Shown in pieces: positions 28,881 to 37,679 of a stretch of DNA of 64,000 nucleotides. The translations under genes and the position numbers were made by a program. The DNA is from an uncultured Oscillospiraceae bacterium. Lineage in GTDB: Bacteria > Bacillota > Clostridia > Oscillospirales > Acutalibacteraceae. The first letter of the stretch is position 1; each line of letters starts with the position of its first letter. Location of the stretch: NCBI GenBank assembly GCA_900547105.1, contig URFL01000006.1, forward strand, positions 87,928 through 151,927, given 5' to 3'. The notes under the pieces were generated by a model. That model was not told the origin of the DNA. It saw nothing but the letters and a program-made list of their open reading frames with translations, and did no database searches.

Positions 28881-29429
28881 GTGCGCGAGCTATCGCTGAA
28901 CATACTGGATATCGCGCAAAACTCCATCACCGCGGGGGCGACGCTGATCGCCATTCGGGTGGCGGAGGATACCGCCGCCGACCGGCTGACCATTGCGGTG
29001 CAGGACGACGGCAAAGGGATGACCGCCGAGCAGGTGGCGCGGGTCATGGATCCGTTTTACACCACCCGCACCACCCGCAAAGTCGGGATGGGCATCCCGC
29101 TGTTCCGCATGGCGGCGCAGCAAACCGGCGGCGATCTGTCGATCGACTCCACCCCCGGCGCGGGCACCACGGTGACAGCCACCTTTGGGTTGTCCCACAT
29201 TGACCGGATGCCGCTCGGGGATATGACCGACACCATGGTCACGCTCATCCGGCTGAATCCCCATTTGGATTTCGTCTATACCCAGTCGGCAGACGACCGT
29301 TCGTTCCGGCTGGACACCCGCGAGCTGCGCGGGGTGCTGGACGAAGTACCGCTGGACACTCCGGATGTGCTGAACTGGATCAGCGACTATTTGAAACAAG
29401 GTCTGGCCACGCTGAACAGCCAGGCATAA
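28881..29429 (+). CDS. Histidine-kinase-like ATP-binding protein in the hydrogenase operon
   Basis: 182 residues, GTG start three bases after hydC. GHKL-type ATP-binding fold only: N-box ILDIAQNSITAGA, DDGKGM, FYTTRTTRKVGMGI and GAGTTVTA. No phosphorylatable His domain, no sensor and no partner regulator nearby. Such ATPases recur inside clostridial hydABC operons (family context); role unproven, perhaps a regulator or assembly factor. The last 70 residues after FGLSHIDRMP are specific to this group. Confidence 0.85.
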   Translation: MRELSLNILDIAQNSITAGATLIAIRVAEDTAADRLTIAVQDDGKGMTAEQVARVMDPFYTTRTTRKVGMGIPLFRMAAQQTGGDLSIDSTPGAGTTVTATFGLSHIDRMPLGDMTDTMVTLIRLNPHLDFVYTQSADDRSFRLDTRELRGVLDEVPLDTPDVLNWISDYLKQGLATLNSQA

Positions 29430-29457
29430 TACTCCCATGATATAAGGAGGCAACAAC

Positions 29458-29829
29458 ATGAAATCTTTAGCGGAATTGCAAGCGATCCGCGATAAAGCGC
29501 GGGAAAATATCACGCTGCGCAACGGCCAGCACGAAGGCATTCGTGTGGTCGTGGGCATGGCGACCTGCGGCATTGCCGCCGGCGCGCGCCCGGTGCTGAA
29601 CGCCTTTGTGGAAGAAACCGCCAAGCGGCATCTCGACAATGTGGCGGTCACCCAAACCGGCTGCATCGGCATGTGCCAGTTTGAGCCGATCGTCGAAGTG
29701 CTGGTTCCCGGCAAAGAAAAGGTCACCTATGGCAAAGTCACCCCCGACAAGGTGGCGCGCATTGTGACCGATCATCTGGTAAACGGCAACCCGGTGGCGG
29801 AATACACCATCGGCCAGTTGCTGAAGTAA
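29458..29829 (+). CDS. Thioredoxin-like [2Fe-2S] ferredoxin
   Basis: 123 residues. GMATCGIAAGA and TGCIGMCQFEPIVEV supply the four Cys ligands of a thioredoxin-fold 2Fe-2S cluster. Equivalent to the short ferredoxin often encoded or fused beside HydB in bifurcating hydrogenases, so likely an extra electron carrier of the complex. AAGGAGG upstream; 15 bases before hydB. Confidence 0.9.
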   Translation: MKSLAELQAIRDKARENITLRNGQHEGIRVVVGMATCGIAAGARPVLNAFVEETAKRHLDNVAVTQTGCIGMCQFEPIVEVLVPGKEKVTYGKVTPDKVARIVTDHLVNGNPVAEYTIGQLLK

Positions 29830-29844
29830 GCAGGAGGTGTAAGG

Positions 29845-31632
29845 ATGTATCGATCTCATGTGTTGGTCTGCGGCGGTACCGGATGTACCTCCTCCAACAG
29901 TCAGAAAATCATTGAAAGCCTGAACGAAGAAATTCAAAAACAGGGGCTGGAAAACGAAGTCAAGGTCGTGCGCACCGGTTGTTTCGGTCTGTGCGCCCTC
30001 GGCCCCATCATGATCGTCTATCCCGAAGGGTGCTTCTATTCACGGGTCGCGGTGGAGGATATCCCCGAAATCGTGTCGGAGCATCTGCTGAAAGGGCGCA
30101 TCGTCACCCGTTTGCTGTATGATGAAACAGTGGGTCAGGACGAGATCAAAGCGCTGAACGAAACCGATTTTTACAAAAAACAGGTGCGGGTGGCGCTGCG
30201 CAACTGCGGCGTGATCAACCCCGAATCGCTGGAAGAATACATTGCCTACGACGGCTATCAGGCGCTGGGCAAATGTCTGACCGAATACACCCCGGAGCAG
30301 GTCATCCAGATCGTGACCGATTCCGGCTTGCGCGGACGCGGCGGCGGCGGTTTCCCCACCGGACGCAAATGGGCGCTGACCGCCCCCAACAAAGCGCCGC
30401 AAAAATATGTGGTCTGCAACGCGGACGAGGGTGACCCCGGCGCGTTTATGGATCGCTCGGTGCTGGAAGGCGATCCCCATTGCCTGATCGAGGCGATGGC
30501 GATCGCGGGTTACGCCATCGGCGCGACCAAGGGCTTTGTGTATGTGCGGGCGGAGTATCCCATCGCGGTGCGCCGTTTGCAGATCGCAATCGACGAAGCG
30601 CGCGCCGAGGGCTTGCTGGGCAAGGATATTCTCGGCACCGGCTTTGAATTTGATATGGAGATCCGGCTGGGCGCGGGCGCGTTCGTCTGCGGCGAAGAAA
30701 CCGCGCTGATGACCTCCATCGAAGGCAACCGCGGCGAGCCGCGTCCCCGCCCGCCCTATCCGGCGGTCAAGGGTCTGTTTGGCTGCCCCACCGTGGAAAA
30801 CAACGTGGAAACCTTCGCCAACATTCCCCAGATCATTTTGAAAGGCGCGGATTGGTTCGCTTCGATGGGCACCGAAAAGTCCAAGGGCACCAAGGTGTTC
30901 GCGCTGGGCGGCAAAATCAAACATACCGGTCTGGTGGAGATCCCGATGGGCACCACCCTGCGCGAGATCGTGGAAGAGATCGGCGGCGGTATTCCGAACG
31001 GCAAAAAATTCAAAGCGGCGCAGACCGGCGGTCCCTCCGGCGGCTGTATCCCCGCTCACCTGATCGACACCCCCATCGACTACGACAACCTGATCTCCAT
31101 CGGGTGTATGATGGGCTCCGGCGGTTTGATCGTCATGGACGAGGACACCTGTATGGTGGACATCGCCAAATTCTTCCTGGAGTTTACGGTGGACGAATCC
31201 TGCGGCAAATGTACCCCCTGCCGCGTCGGCACCAAACGGCTGCTGGAAAAGCTGGATAAGATCACCAAGGGCAACGGCACGATGGAGGACATCGACGAGC
31301 TGGAAAGCCTGTGCTACTACATCAAAGAAAACTCGCTGTGCGGTCTGGGTCAAACGGCTCCCAACCCGGTGCTGTCCACGCTGCACTTCTTCCGCGACGA
31401 ATATATCGCGCATGTGAAAGACAAAACCTGCCCCGCCGGCGTGTGCAAATCGCTGGTGCATTACGAGATCGACCCCGACAAGTGCAAAGGCTGTACTGCC
31501 TGCGCCCGTGTATGTCCGGTGGGCGCGATCGACGGTCAGGTGCGTCAGGCACACACCATTGATGTGTCGGCGTGTATCAAGTGCGGCGCTTGCTTCGAGA
31601 AATGCCGCTTTGGCGCGATTGAGAAGAAATAA
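29845..31632 (+). CDS. hydB: HydB, NADH:FMN subunit of the bifurcating [FeFe] hydrogenase
   Basis: 595 residues. N-terminal thioredoxin-like [2Fe-2S] domain (CGGTGCTSSNSQ, CFGLCALGP), then a NuoF-like flavoprotein core with the glycine-rich GRGGGGFPTGRKW binding FMN and NADH, CGEETALMTSIEG, the ESCGKCTPCRVG iron-sulfur ligands, and a C-terminal domain with two [4Fe-4S] motifs (CKGCTACARVCPVGAI and CIKCGACFEKC). It oxidises or reduces NAD and ferredoxin with HydA in electron bifurcation. Confidence 0.95.
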   Translation: MYRSHVLVCGGTGCTSSNSQKIIESLNEEIQKQGLENEVKVVRTGCFGLCALGPIMIVYPEGCFYSRVAVEDIPEIVSEHLLKGRIVTRLLYDETVGQDEIKALNETDFYKKQVRVALRNCGVINPESLEEYIAYDGYQALGKCLTEYTPEQVIQIVTDSGLRGRGGGGFPTGRKWALTAPNKAPQKYVVCNADEGDPGAFMDRSVLEGDPHCLIEAMAIAGYAIGATKGFVYVRAEYPIAVRRLQIAIDEARAEGLLGKDILGTGFEFDMEIRLGAGAFVCGEETALMTSIEGNRGEPRPRPPYPAVKGLFGCPTVENNVETFANIPQIILKGADWFASMGTEKSKGTKVFALGGKIKHTGLVEIPMGTTLREIVEEIGGGIPNGKKFKAAQTGGPSGGCIPAHLIDTPIDYDNLISIGCMMGSGGLIVMDEDTCMVDIAKFFLEFTVDESCGKCTPCRVGTKRLLEKLDKITKGNGTMEDIDELESLCYYIKENSLCGLGQTAPNPVLSTLHFFRDEYIAHVKDKTCPAGVCKSLVHYEIDPDKCKGCTACARVCPVGAIDGQVRQAHTIDVSACIKCGACFEKCRFGAIEKK

Positions 31633-31650
31633 GAAAGGAGTGCGCTGTCA

Positions 31651-33396
31651 ATGGATATGGTCAATGTAAAAATCAATGGCATCGCCGTCAGCGTGCCCAA
31701 AGGCTCCACGATTTTGGAGGCTGCCCGCTATGCCGGGGTGGAAATTCCCACCCTTTGCTATCTGAAAGAGATCAACGAGATCGGCGCTTGCCGCATCTGC
31801 GTGGTGGAAGCCACCGGTGCGCGCGGTCTGGTGACCGCTTGCGTGTATCCCGTTTCCGAGGGGATGGAAGTGCGCACCAACACCGAAAAGGTGCAAAAGG
31901 CGCGCCGCACCACGCTGGAGCTGATCCTCTCCACCCACGAGAAAAAATGCCTGTCCTGCGTGCGGTCCGGCGATTGCGAGCTGCAAAAGCTGTGCCGTGA
32001 CTACGGCGTGGAGGATACCGGTCGCTACGACGGCTTCCGCCCGAAATATGAGCTGGACACCAGCACCGCGCATCTGGTGCGCGACAACAACAAATGCATT
32101 CTGTGCCGCCGCTGCGTGGCTGCCTGCAAACAGCAGTATGTGTCGGTAATCGGCGCGAACGACCGCGGTATCGACACCCACATCGGCACCCCGTTTGAAA
32201 AACAGCTGGCGGATGTGCCGTGCGTGTCCTGCGGCCAGTGCATCGTGGTATGTCCCACCGGCGCGCTGACCGAAAAAGACGAAACCGCCCCCGTGTGGGA
32301 GGCGCTGTCCGACCCGAACAAGCATGTGGTGGTGCAGCCCGCGCCGTCGGTGCGCGCCACGCTGGGCGAATGCTTCGGCATGCCGATCGGCACCAATGTC
32401 GAGGGCAAAATGGTCGCGGCGCTGCGGCGGCTGGGCTTTGACAAGGTGTTCGACACCGATTTCGGCGCCGACCTCACCATTGTCGAGGAAGCCAACGAGT
32501 TTGTCGGTCGAGTGAAAAACGGCGGTGTGCTGCCGATGATCACCTCCTGCTCGCCCGGATGGGTCAAATTTGCCGAGTATTATTACCCGGATCAGCTGGA
32601 TCACCTGTCCAGCTGCAAATCGCCCCAGCAGATGACCGGTGCGATCATCAAAACCTACTATGCGGACAAAATGGGCATCGACCCCGCCGACATTGTGGTG
32701 GTGAGCGTGATGCCCTGCACCGCGAAGAAATTTGAAACCGGCCGCGACGACCAAAGCGCGGCGGGGGTGCCGGATGTGGATTATGCGCTGACCACCCGCG
32801 AGCTGGCGCGTATGATCGACCGCGCGGGCATCACCTTCCAAAGCCTGCCGGACGAAGAATTTGACAACCCGCTGGGCGAAGACACCGGCGCGGCGGTCAT
32901 TTTCGGCGCCACCGGCGGCGTGATGGAAGCGGCGCTGCGCACCGCCAACGACTGGCTGACCGGCGAGGACAACCAGCAGGTGGAATTCCACGAAGTGCGC
33001 GGCACCGACGGCTTGAAAGAAGCCACCTACAACATCGGCGGCCTGGAGGTCAAGGTGGCGGTCGCCAGCGGTATCGCCAGCGCCAACGCGGTGATGACCC
33101 AGATCAAAGACGGTACCGCGCCGTGGCACTTTGTCGAGATCATGTGTTGCCCGGGCGGCTGCGTCAACGGCGGCGGTCAGCCCATCCAGCCCGCCTCGGT
33201 GCGCAACACAGTGGATCTGAAAACGCTGCGCGCCAAAGCGCTGTACGATCAGGATGCCGGCATGGCGCTGCGCAAATCGCACCAATCCCCCGCGGTGCAG
33301 CAGCTGTACGCCGACTATCTGACCGACGGCTTCGGCGGCGAAAAAGCCCACCACATTCTGCACACCACCTACACCGCCCGCAAGAAATACAACTGA
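31651..33396 (+). CDS. hydA: HydA, catalytic [FeFe] hydrogenase subunit of the NADH-linked complex
   Basis: 581 residues. N-terminal [2Fe-2S] domain (CYLKEINEIGACRIC), His-ligated cluster H-x3-C-x2-C-x5-C (HEKKCLSCVRSGDC), two [4Fe-4S] motifs (CILCRRCVAAC, CVSCGQCIVVCP), then the H-cluster domain: L1 TSCSPGW (298-304), L2 MPCTAKKFE (354-362), L3 EIMCCPGGCVNGGGQP (496-511). Makes H2 from NADH plus reduced ferredoxin, or the reverse. L1 has Cys-Ser where the textbook motif has Cys-Cys, and L3 has Cys-Cys for Ala-Cys. The C-terminal small-subunit-like tail ends YTARKKYN. Confidence 0.95.
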   Translation: MDMVNVKINGIAVSVPKGSTILEAARYAGVEIPTLCYLKEINEIGACRICVVEATGARGLVTACVYPVSEGMEVRTNTEKVQKARRTTLELILSTHEKKCLSCVRSGDCELQKLCRDYGVEDTGRYDGFRPKYELDTSTAHLVRDNNKCILCRRCVAACKQQYVSVIGANDRGIDTHIGTPFEKQLADVPCVSCGQCIVVCPTGALTEKDETAPVWEALSDPNKHVVVQPAPSVRATLGECFGMPIGTNVEGKMVAALRRLGFDKVFDTDFGADLTIVEEANEFVGRVKNGGVLPMITSCSPGWVKFAEYYYPDQLDHLSSCKSPQQMTGAIIKTYYADKMGIDPADIVVVSVMPCTAKKFETGRDDQSAAGVPDVDYALTTRELARMIDRAGITFQSLPDEEFDNPLGEDTGAAVIFGATGGVMEAALRTANDWLTGEDNQQVEFHEVRGTDGLKEATYNIGGLEVKVAVASGIASANAVMTQIKDGTAPWHFVEIMCCPGGCVNGGGQPIQPASVRNTVDLKTLRAKALYDQDAGMALRKSHQSPAVQQLYADYLTDGFGGEKAHHILHTTYTARKKYN

Positions 33397-33409
33397 TTGC
33401 GAACAGAAA

Positions 33410-33457
33410 AAAACCGCCCTGCGGCACCGGATATCCGGCACCGCAGGGCGGTTTTCG
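33410..33457. terminator. Terminator after hydA, usable from both sides
   Basis: 15-bp perfect stem (33410-33424 with 33441-33455) plus an inner CCGGATATCCGG; T-runs on both strands. Serves the convergent hyd operon and the solute-binding protein gene. Confidence 0.9.
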
Positions 33458-33474
33458 TATCGGTATAAATGGTT

Positions 33475-35061
33475 TTACAAACTGGCGAGCTTCCGTTCGG
33501 CCTCATCCTGCACTTGCTTTACCCGCGCCGCAGGCTTGTTGGAAATATTATCAAACAAGTAATGCAGCGTCATTATACCGCCGCTGCCCATGTCGCGATA
33601 AACATCCACCCAGCTATCGGTATCGGTTATCGACAGCGACCGCCGCACCACATCCGTCATCGGCAGATCGGTATCGGAGTTCGTTACACTGACGGTTTTC
33701 AGCTGGGCACCCATGGCGTTTACCAACGCTTTGGCTTTTTCCAGCCGTTTGCCGGTGATACCCGCCGGAATGCTCCATCCGCCGTCCACTGTCCGCGGCA
33801 GCGGCCAGTCAATGCGCGTTCCCACATACGACGCGTTTTTGTCCGCCTTGGGATAAGGCACCATGCCCCATCCGCCCTTGGTACCGGACAGCTTATCGCG
33901 GTTGCCCAGCGTCCACGCCAAAAACAGCGCACGGCCATCTTTGAACATATCAACGGCATCGTTACGGCTATTTGTGCCCTTATCCGAGTTAAACACGCTG
34001 GTGTCCTGCAGCAACCATATCTGCATCTGGGTCATCGACGCAATATTGTGGGCATCGCCCATCGCATATGCCAGATTTTGGTTTTTATCCCACTTGGTAA
34101 ATTGACCGCCGTCCGCCTTAAACAGCGTATAGGTAAGCGTTCCCCGCATATCCACACCGGTAAAGCCGAACTGGTCCTTTTTCGTCATACCGGGGTGCCC
34201 GTCAATGTCTTTGGTGATAGCGCTGCTCATCTTGCGCATGGCGGTAAACGTCCATGTGCCGTCTTTCACCATCTTGTACAGCGCGTCCTCGTTGGAGCTC
34301 GCCTGTTTCAGCAGCGTCTTGTTGAAAAACAGCACCTGCACATCCTTCAGATCCGCGTTGCTCACGGTCGCATATGCCGCCGGAAATACCGCCAGCTTCT
34401 TGTGATTCCGTGTAATGGTCAGCGACCATTTTTGATTTTCCATCGTGCCCAGATCCTGCAGCGCGCTGCCCATCCGATACTGCGTCCGTGCGTCCGCGTT
34501 GACAATGTCGGCGATTGCGCTGCCCGCCTTGTTGGCTTTCAGACACGCGGTGACCAGATCGTCCTCGCTATACCGTTTCAGCTGGATTTTCACGCCTTTG
34601 TCTTGTTCCACCTTATTCAATTTTTGGTGCACATCGCGGTTGGTGCTGCTCTTGGATGCATCCAGCGCCAGCCAGCTTTTGTCGGTGCCCGCCACCGTGA
34701 TAACATCGTCGGGATGGGTCGTCGGCAATCCGGCGGTGTTGCGGACAGTTGTTTTCCCTTGATTTCGGCTCGCCTGCGTCGCGGAAGATCGATCGTTGTC
34801 CGGTTGTCTGACGGAGGAATTGGCTCTGGTGGCAGAGGTTTTACCATGGGTCTGCTTTTGATCGTCGCCGGTCGCTTTGCCGCCGGTTTGGCTGGCCGTC
34901 GTCTCCGATGGCGATGACGCATCGGTCAGCGCCGCCCCGGTCGTGGTTGTGGTCGCCCCGCTCGCCTGCCCGCCGTTTACCGGCTGGCTTTGTGCCGCGC
35001 AGCTGCTGAGCAGCAAACACGCCGCCAAACAAAGCGACATTTTTCGCACACTATTTTTCAT
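33475..35061 (-). CDS. Extracellular solute-binding lipoprotein (family 1-like)
   Basis: 528 residues. Lipobox LLSSC near residue 17-21, a Ser/Thr/Gln-rich linker to about residue 105, then a periplasmic-binding-protein fold of the sugar-binding type (FFNKTLLKQA, WTFTAMRKMSSAITKD, GFTGVDMRGT, FKDGRALFLAWTLGNRDKL, GGWGMVPYPKADK). No permease or ATPase genes adjoin, so it must share a distant transporter or act as a sensor. Start at ATG 35061 with GGGAGGG; a longer open frame upstream contains the promoter itself. Confidence 0.87.
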   Translation of the reverse strand: MKNSVRKMSLCLAACLLLSSCAAQSQPVNGGQASGATTTTTGAALTDASSPSETTASQTGGKATGDDQKQTHGKTSATRANSSVRQPDNDRSSATQASRNQGKTTVRNTAGLPTTHPDDVITVAGTDKSWLALDASKSSTNRDVHQKLNKVEQDKGVKIQLKRYSEDDLVTACLKANKAGSAIADIVNADARTQYRMGSALQDLGTMENQKWSLTITRNHKKLAVFPAAYATVSNADLKDVQVLFFNKTLLKQASSNEDALYKMVKDGTWTFTAMRKMSSAITKDIDGHPGMTKKDQFGFTGVDMRGTLTYTLFKADGGQFTKWDKNQNLAYAMGDAHNIASMTQMQIWLLQDTSVFNSDKGTNSRNDAVDMFKDGRALFLAWTLGNRDKLSGTKGGWGMVPYPKADKNASYVGTRIDWPLPRTVDGGWSIPAGITGKRLEKAKALVNAMGAQLKTVSVTNSDTDLPMTDVVRRSLSITDTDSWVDVYRDMGSGGIMTLHYLFDNISNKPAARVKQVQDEAERKLASL

Positions 35062-35101
35062 ACACGCGCCCTCCCTTTTTTGACTCTTTTTTCTTACCTT
35101 C

Positions 35102-35130
35102 ATCATAGCCGACTCTCCACACTTTGTCAA
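35102..35130 (-). promoter_or_regulatory. Sigma-A promoter of the solute-binding protein gene
   Basis: Minus strand perfect TTGACA (35125-35130), 17 bases, TATGAT (35102-35107). Confidence 0.88.
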
Positions 35131-35201
35131 CATTTTTCTTGCAAATGTGTAAAAAGCTCTCATCCTTTCCCTTTTTTCGCCCCCTCTCCCCCGCGCGCGG
35201 T

Positions 35202-35230
35202 TTGACTTCCCCCCTGTTTTGTGCGATAAT
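35202..35230 (+). promoter_or_regulatory. Sigma-A promoter of the MATE gene
   Basis: TTGACT (35202-35207), 17 bases, GATAAT (35225-35230). Confidence 0.82.
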
Positions 35231-35264
35231 GGGGAACGCTACTATATACAGGGAGGCTGTTCCT

Positions 35265-36677
35265 ATGACCCGCGCACCCCACACCCCGCTGCCGCCGGAT
35301 CACGAGCCGAAGTGGCTGGGGATTTTTACGAAAGACAAAGCGTTTTACCGCACCTTTTTCCCGCTGCTGGCGATCATCACACTGCAGCAGTTGGCGGCGC
35401 TGGCGGTGAATATGGCGGACAATCTGATGCTGGGCACCTACACCGAGCTGGCGCTGTCCGGTGCCACGCTGGTCAACCAGATCCAGTTCACGCTGCAGCA
35501 AATTGCCGCCGGCATCGGGCTGGGCATTGTGGTGCTGGCATCGCAATATTGGGGGCAACAGCGCATCCAACCCATCAAGCAGATCATCAACATCGGCGTG
35601 AAATGCGGGCTGGTGGTCGGCATCTTGTTTTTCGCGATCTGCCAGATCGCGCCGGTGGGGGTGCTGTCGCTGTTCACCAACGACCGCGCCGTGATCGACG
35701 AAGGGGTGCGCTATCTGCGCATCGTTTGCTGGACCTATCTGCTGTTTGCGGTGTCCAACTCGCTGATGTACGCGCTGCAAAGCGTCGAAACCGCCATCAT
35801 CGGCACCATCATGTCCATCAGCACCATCTGCATCAACATCTGTTTGAACTATTGCCTGATCTACGGGCATTTCGGCGCGCCGGAGCTGGGCATCGAGGGC
35901 GCCGCCATCGCCACGCTGTGCAGCCGGTTTGTCGAGCTGGTCATCATTCTGGTATATGTGTTGGCGGTGGACAAAAAGCTGAAAACAAAAGCGCGCGAGC
36001 TGCTGCGGGTGGATCTCACCTATCTGCGTCCGTATATCCGTACCGCCTCGCCCATTATCCTCAGCGGGATGCTGTGGGGGGTGGCGCAGGCGGCGCAAAC
36101 CGCCGTGCTGGGGCATATCAGCGCCACCGTTATCGCCGCCAACAGCATTGCCACCATCATTTTCCAAATTTTCGCCGTAGTGGGGATGTCCTGCGCCAAT
36201 GTGGCATCGGTCACCACCGGCAAAACCATCGGCGCGGGACAGCTGCACAAAATCCGCGCCTACGCCAAAACGATGCAAGCCATCTTTTTGCTGGTGGGGC
36301 TGACCTTTGGCGGGCTGATGTTTGTGTTCAAAGACGCGATTGTGGGGCTGTACGCCGTTTCGGCGGAAACCAAAGCGCTGGCGGTGGACTTTTTGACGGT
36401 GCTCAGCATCACCACCGTGGGCACCTGTTACGAATATCCGGTGGAGGGCGGTATCATCGCGGGCGGCGGCTCCACCAAATACACCGCCATTTGCGACAAT
36501 CTGTTTATGTGGCTGTTCACCATCCCCTCCGCGTTTTTAAGCGCGTTTGTGTTCCACTTTCCGCCGGTGGTCACCTTTTGCTTTCTCAAAGCGGACCAGC
36601 TGCTCAAATGCATCCCCAACAGCATTGTGTGCAACCGCTTCCGTTGGGCGCGGGTGTTGACCGCCCCCGCCGAATAA
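35265..36677 (+). CDS. MATE family efflux transporter
   Basis: 470 residues, about 12 membrane helices in two related halves. Family marks: PLLAIITLQQLAALAVNMADNLMLG at the N-terminus (shown over the first helix), ALSGATLVNQIQF, ASQYWGQQ, and in the second half GMSCANVASVTTGKTIGAGQ. Expels drugs or cationic metabolites by Na+ or H+ antiport; substrate unknown. ATG 35265 has GGGAGG eight bases before; a longer upstream frame covers the promoter. Confidence 0.93.
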   Translation: MTRAPHTPLPPDHEPKWLGIFTKDKAFYRTFFPLLAIITLQQLAALAVNMADNLMLGTYTELALSGATLVNQIQFTLQQIAAGIGLGIVVLASQYWGQQRIQPIKQIINIGVKCGLVVGILFFAICQIAPVGVLSLFTNDRAVIDEGVRYLRIVCWTYLLFAVSNSLMYALQSVETAIIGTIMSISTICINICLNYCLIYGHFGAPELGIEGAAIATLCSRFVELVIILVYVLAVDKKLKTKARELLRVDLTYLRPYIRTASPIILSGMLWGVAQAAQTAVLGHISATVIAANSIATIIFQIFAVVGMSCANVASVTTGKTIGAGQLHKIRAYAKTMQAIFLLVGLTFGGLMFVFKDAIVGLYAVSAETKALAVDFLTVLSITTVGTCYEYPVEGGIIAGGGSTKYTAICDNLFMWLFTIPSAFLSAFVFHFPPVVTFCFLKADQLLKCIPNSIVCNRFRWARVLTAPAE

Positions 36678-36684
36678 CGCTGCG

Positions 36685-36728
36685 AAAAGCCCCCGAAAAC
36701 GGCATTGGCCGCTTTCGGGGGCTTTTTT
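36685..36728 (+). terminator. Terminator of the MATE gene
   Basis: 14-bp stem (36685-36698 with 36713-36726) with inner GGC/GCC, followed by TTTTTT. Confidence 0.9.
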
Positions 36729-36800
36729 ATTTACCCGGACAGGCACCGGACAGGGGCGCGCCGCATACATATACGGTATGCGAAAGGAGGCGTTCCCCTC

Positions 36801-37505
36801 ATGTATGCACAACTGCTGCAACTGCTGTCCCGGATGTTTTATATGGCGCTGCATGTGGTCAACTTCAACTCGTTTCCCCGCCCGCTGTCTGCCGCGCGCG
36901 AACGCGAATGTCTGGTCGCCTATCGCGAAAACGGCGATATGGCGGCGCGCGGCGAGCTGATCGAGCACAATTTGCGGCTGGTGGCGCACATTATCAAAAA
37001 ATATTACAGCCGCGCCGCCGACCAGGACGATCTGATCTCCATCGGCACCATCGGACTGATCAAAGCGGTCAACACCTTTGATTATACCAAGGGCATCCGA
37101 CTGGCGACCTACGCCAGCCGCTGTGTGGAAAACGAGATCTTGATGCATTTCCGCGCGGGAAAAAAATCGGCGCAGGATGTGTCCATTTCCGAACCGATCG
37201 ACACCGACAAAGACGGTCAGCAGCTCACGCTGATCGATGTGCTGGCGGTGGACGATACCATTGTGGACGATCTGGAGCTGAAGCTGAACGCCGAAAAGCT
37301 GCGCCGCTATATTGCCGAGGTGCTGGACGACCGCGAACAGCAGGTGATCCTTTGGCGGTACGGGCTGGGCGGCAAAGAACGCACCCAGCGCGAGGTCGCC
37401 CGCGCGCTGGACATCTCGCGGTCGTATGTCAGCCGCATCGAAAAGCGGGCGCTGGAAAAGCTCAAAAAGCGCTACGAGGCGGGCGACATTCCCCCGCGCC
37501 GCTAG
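36801..37505 (+). CDS. sigK: RNA polymerase sporulation sigma factor SigK
   Basis: 234 residues, mother-cell late sigma factor. Region 2: HNLRLVAHIIKKYY, DDLISIGTIGLIKAVNTFDY, KGIRLATYASRCVENEILM; region 4: VLDDREQQVILWRYGLGG, TQREVARALDISRSYVSRIEKRALEKLKK. The hydrophobic LLSRMFYMALHVV near the N-terminus fits a pro-sequence removed by SpoIVFB. The gene is uninterrupted, so no skin element. AAAGGAGG before ATG 36801. CATACATA at about 36766-36773 resembles the -10 of sigma-E promoters but I see no matching -35. SigE cannot be excluded from sequence alone, but SigK fits better. Confidence 0.87.
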   Translation: MYAQLLQLLSRMFYMALHVVNFNSFPRPLSAARERECLVAYRENGDMAARGELIEHNLRLVAHIIKKYYSRAADQDDLISIGTIGLIKAVNTFDYTKGIRLATYASRCVENEILMHFRAGKKSAQDVSISEPIDTDKDGQQLTLIDVLAVDDTIVDDLELKLNAEKLRRYIAEVLDDREQQVILWRYGLGGKERTQREVARALDISRSYVSRIEKRALEKLKKRYEAGDIPPRR

Positions 37506-37679
37506 TTACAGCGACAGCAGTGTGCGCACCAGCATCACCACAAACAGCACCCCGCCCAGCGCGCTGATGATGCCGTAAATTTTGCGCGATTCGCGATCAT
37601 TTTTCTCCTTGGCGAAATAGTACAGTCCCGCGCCGAGTACCAGCGCGCCGATCACGGTTCCGATTATGTTTACGATCAT
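37506..37679 (-). CDS. Small two-helix membrane protein after the P-type ATPase
   Basis: 57 residues: helix MIVNIIGTVIGALVLGAGLY, charged loop KEKNDRESRK, helix IISALGGVLFVVMLVRTLL. ATG 37679 overlaps the ATPase stop by four bases (ATGA) with GGAGG upstream, so it is translated with it. Its stop abuts the convergent sigK stop with no gap. No known family recognised; a transporter-associated small protein is the simplest reading. Confidence 0.7.
   Translation of the reverse strand: MIVNIIGTVIGALVLGAGLYYFAKEKNDRESRKIYGIISALGGVLFVVMLVRTLLSL

Noticed and set aside
36766..36773. Sigma-E/K promoter for sigK
   Set aside because: CATACATA matches the -10 only in part and no -35 element was found at a proper distance; mentioned in the gene entry but not called.
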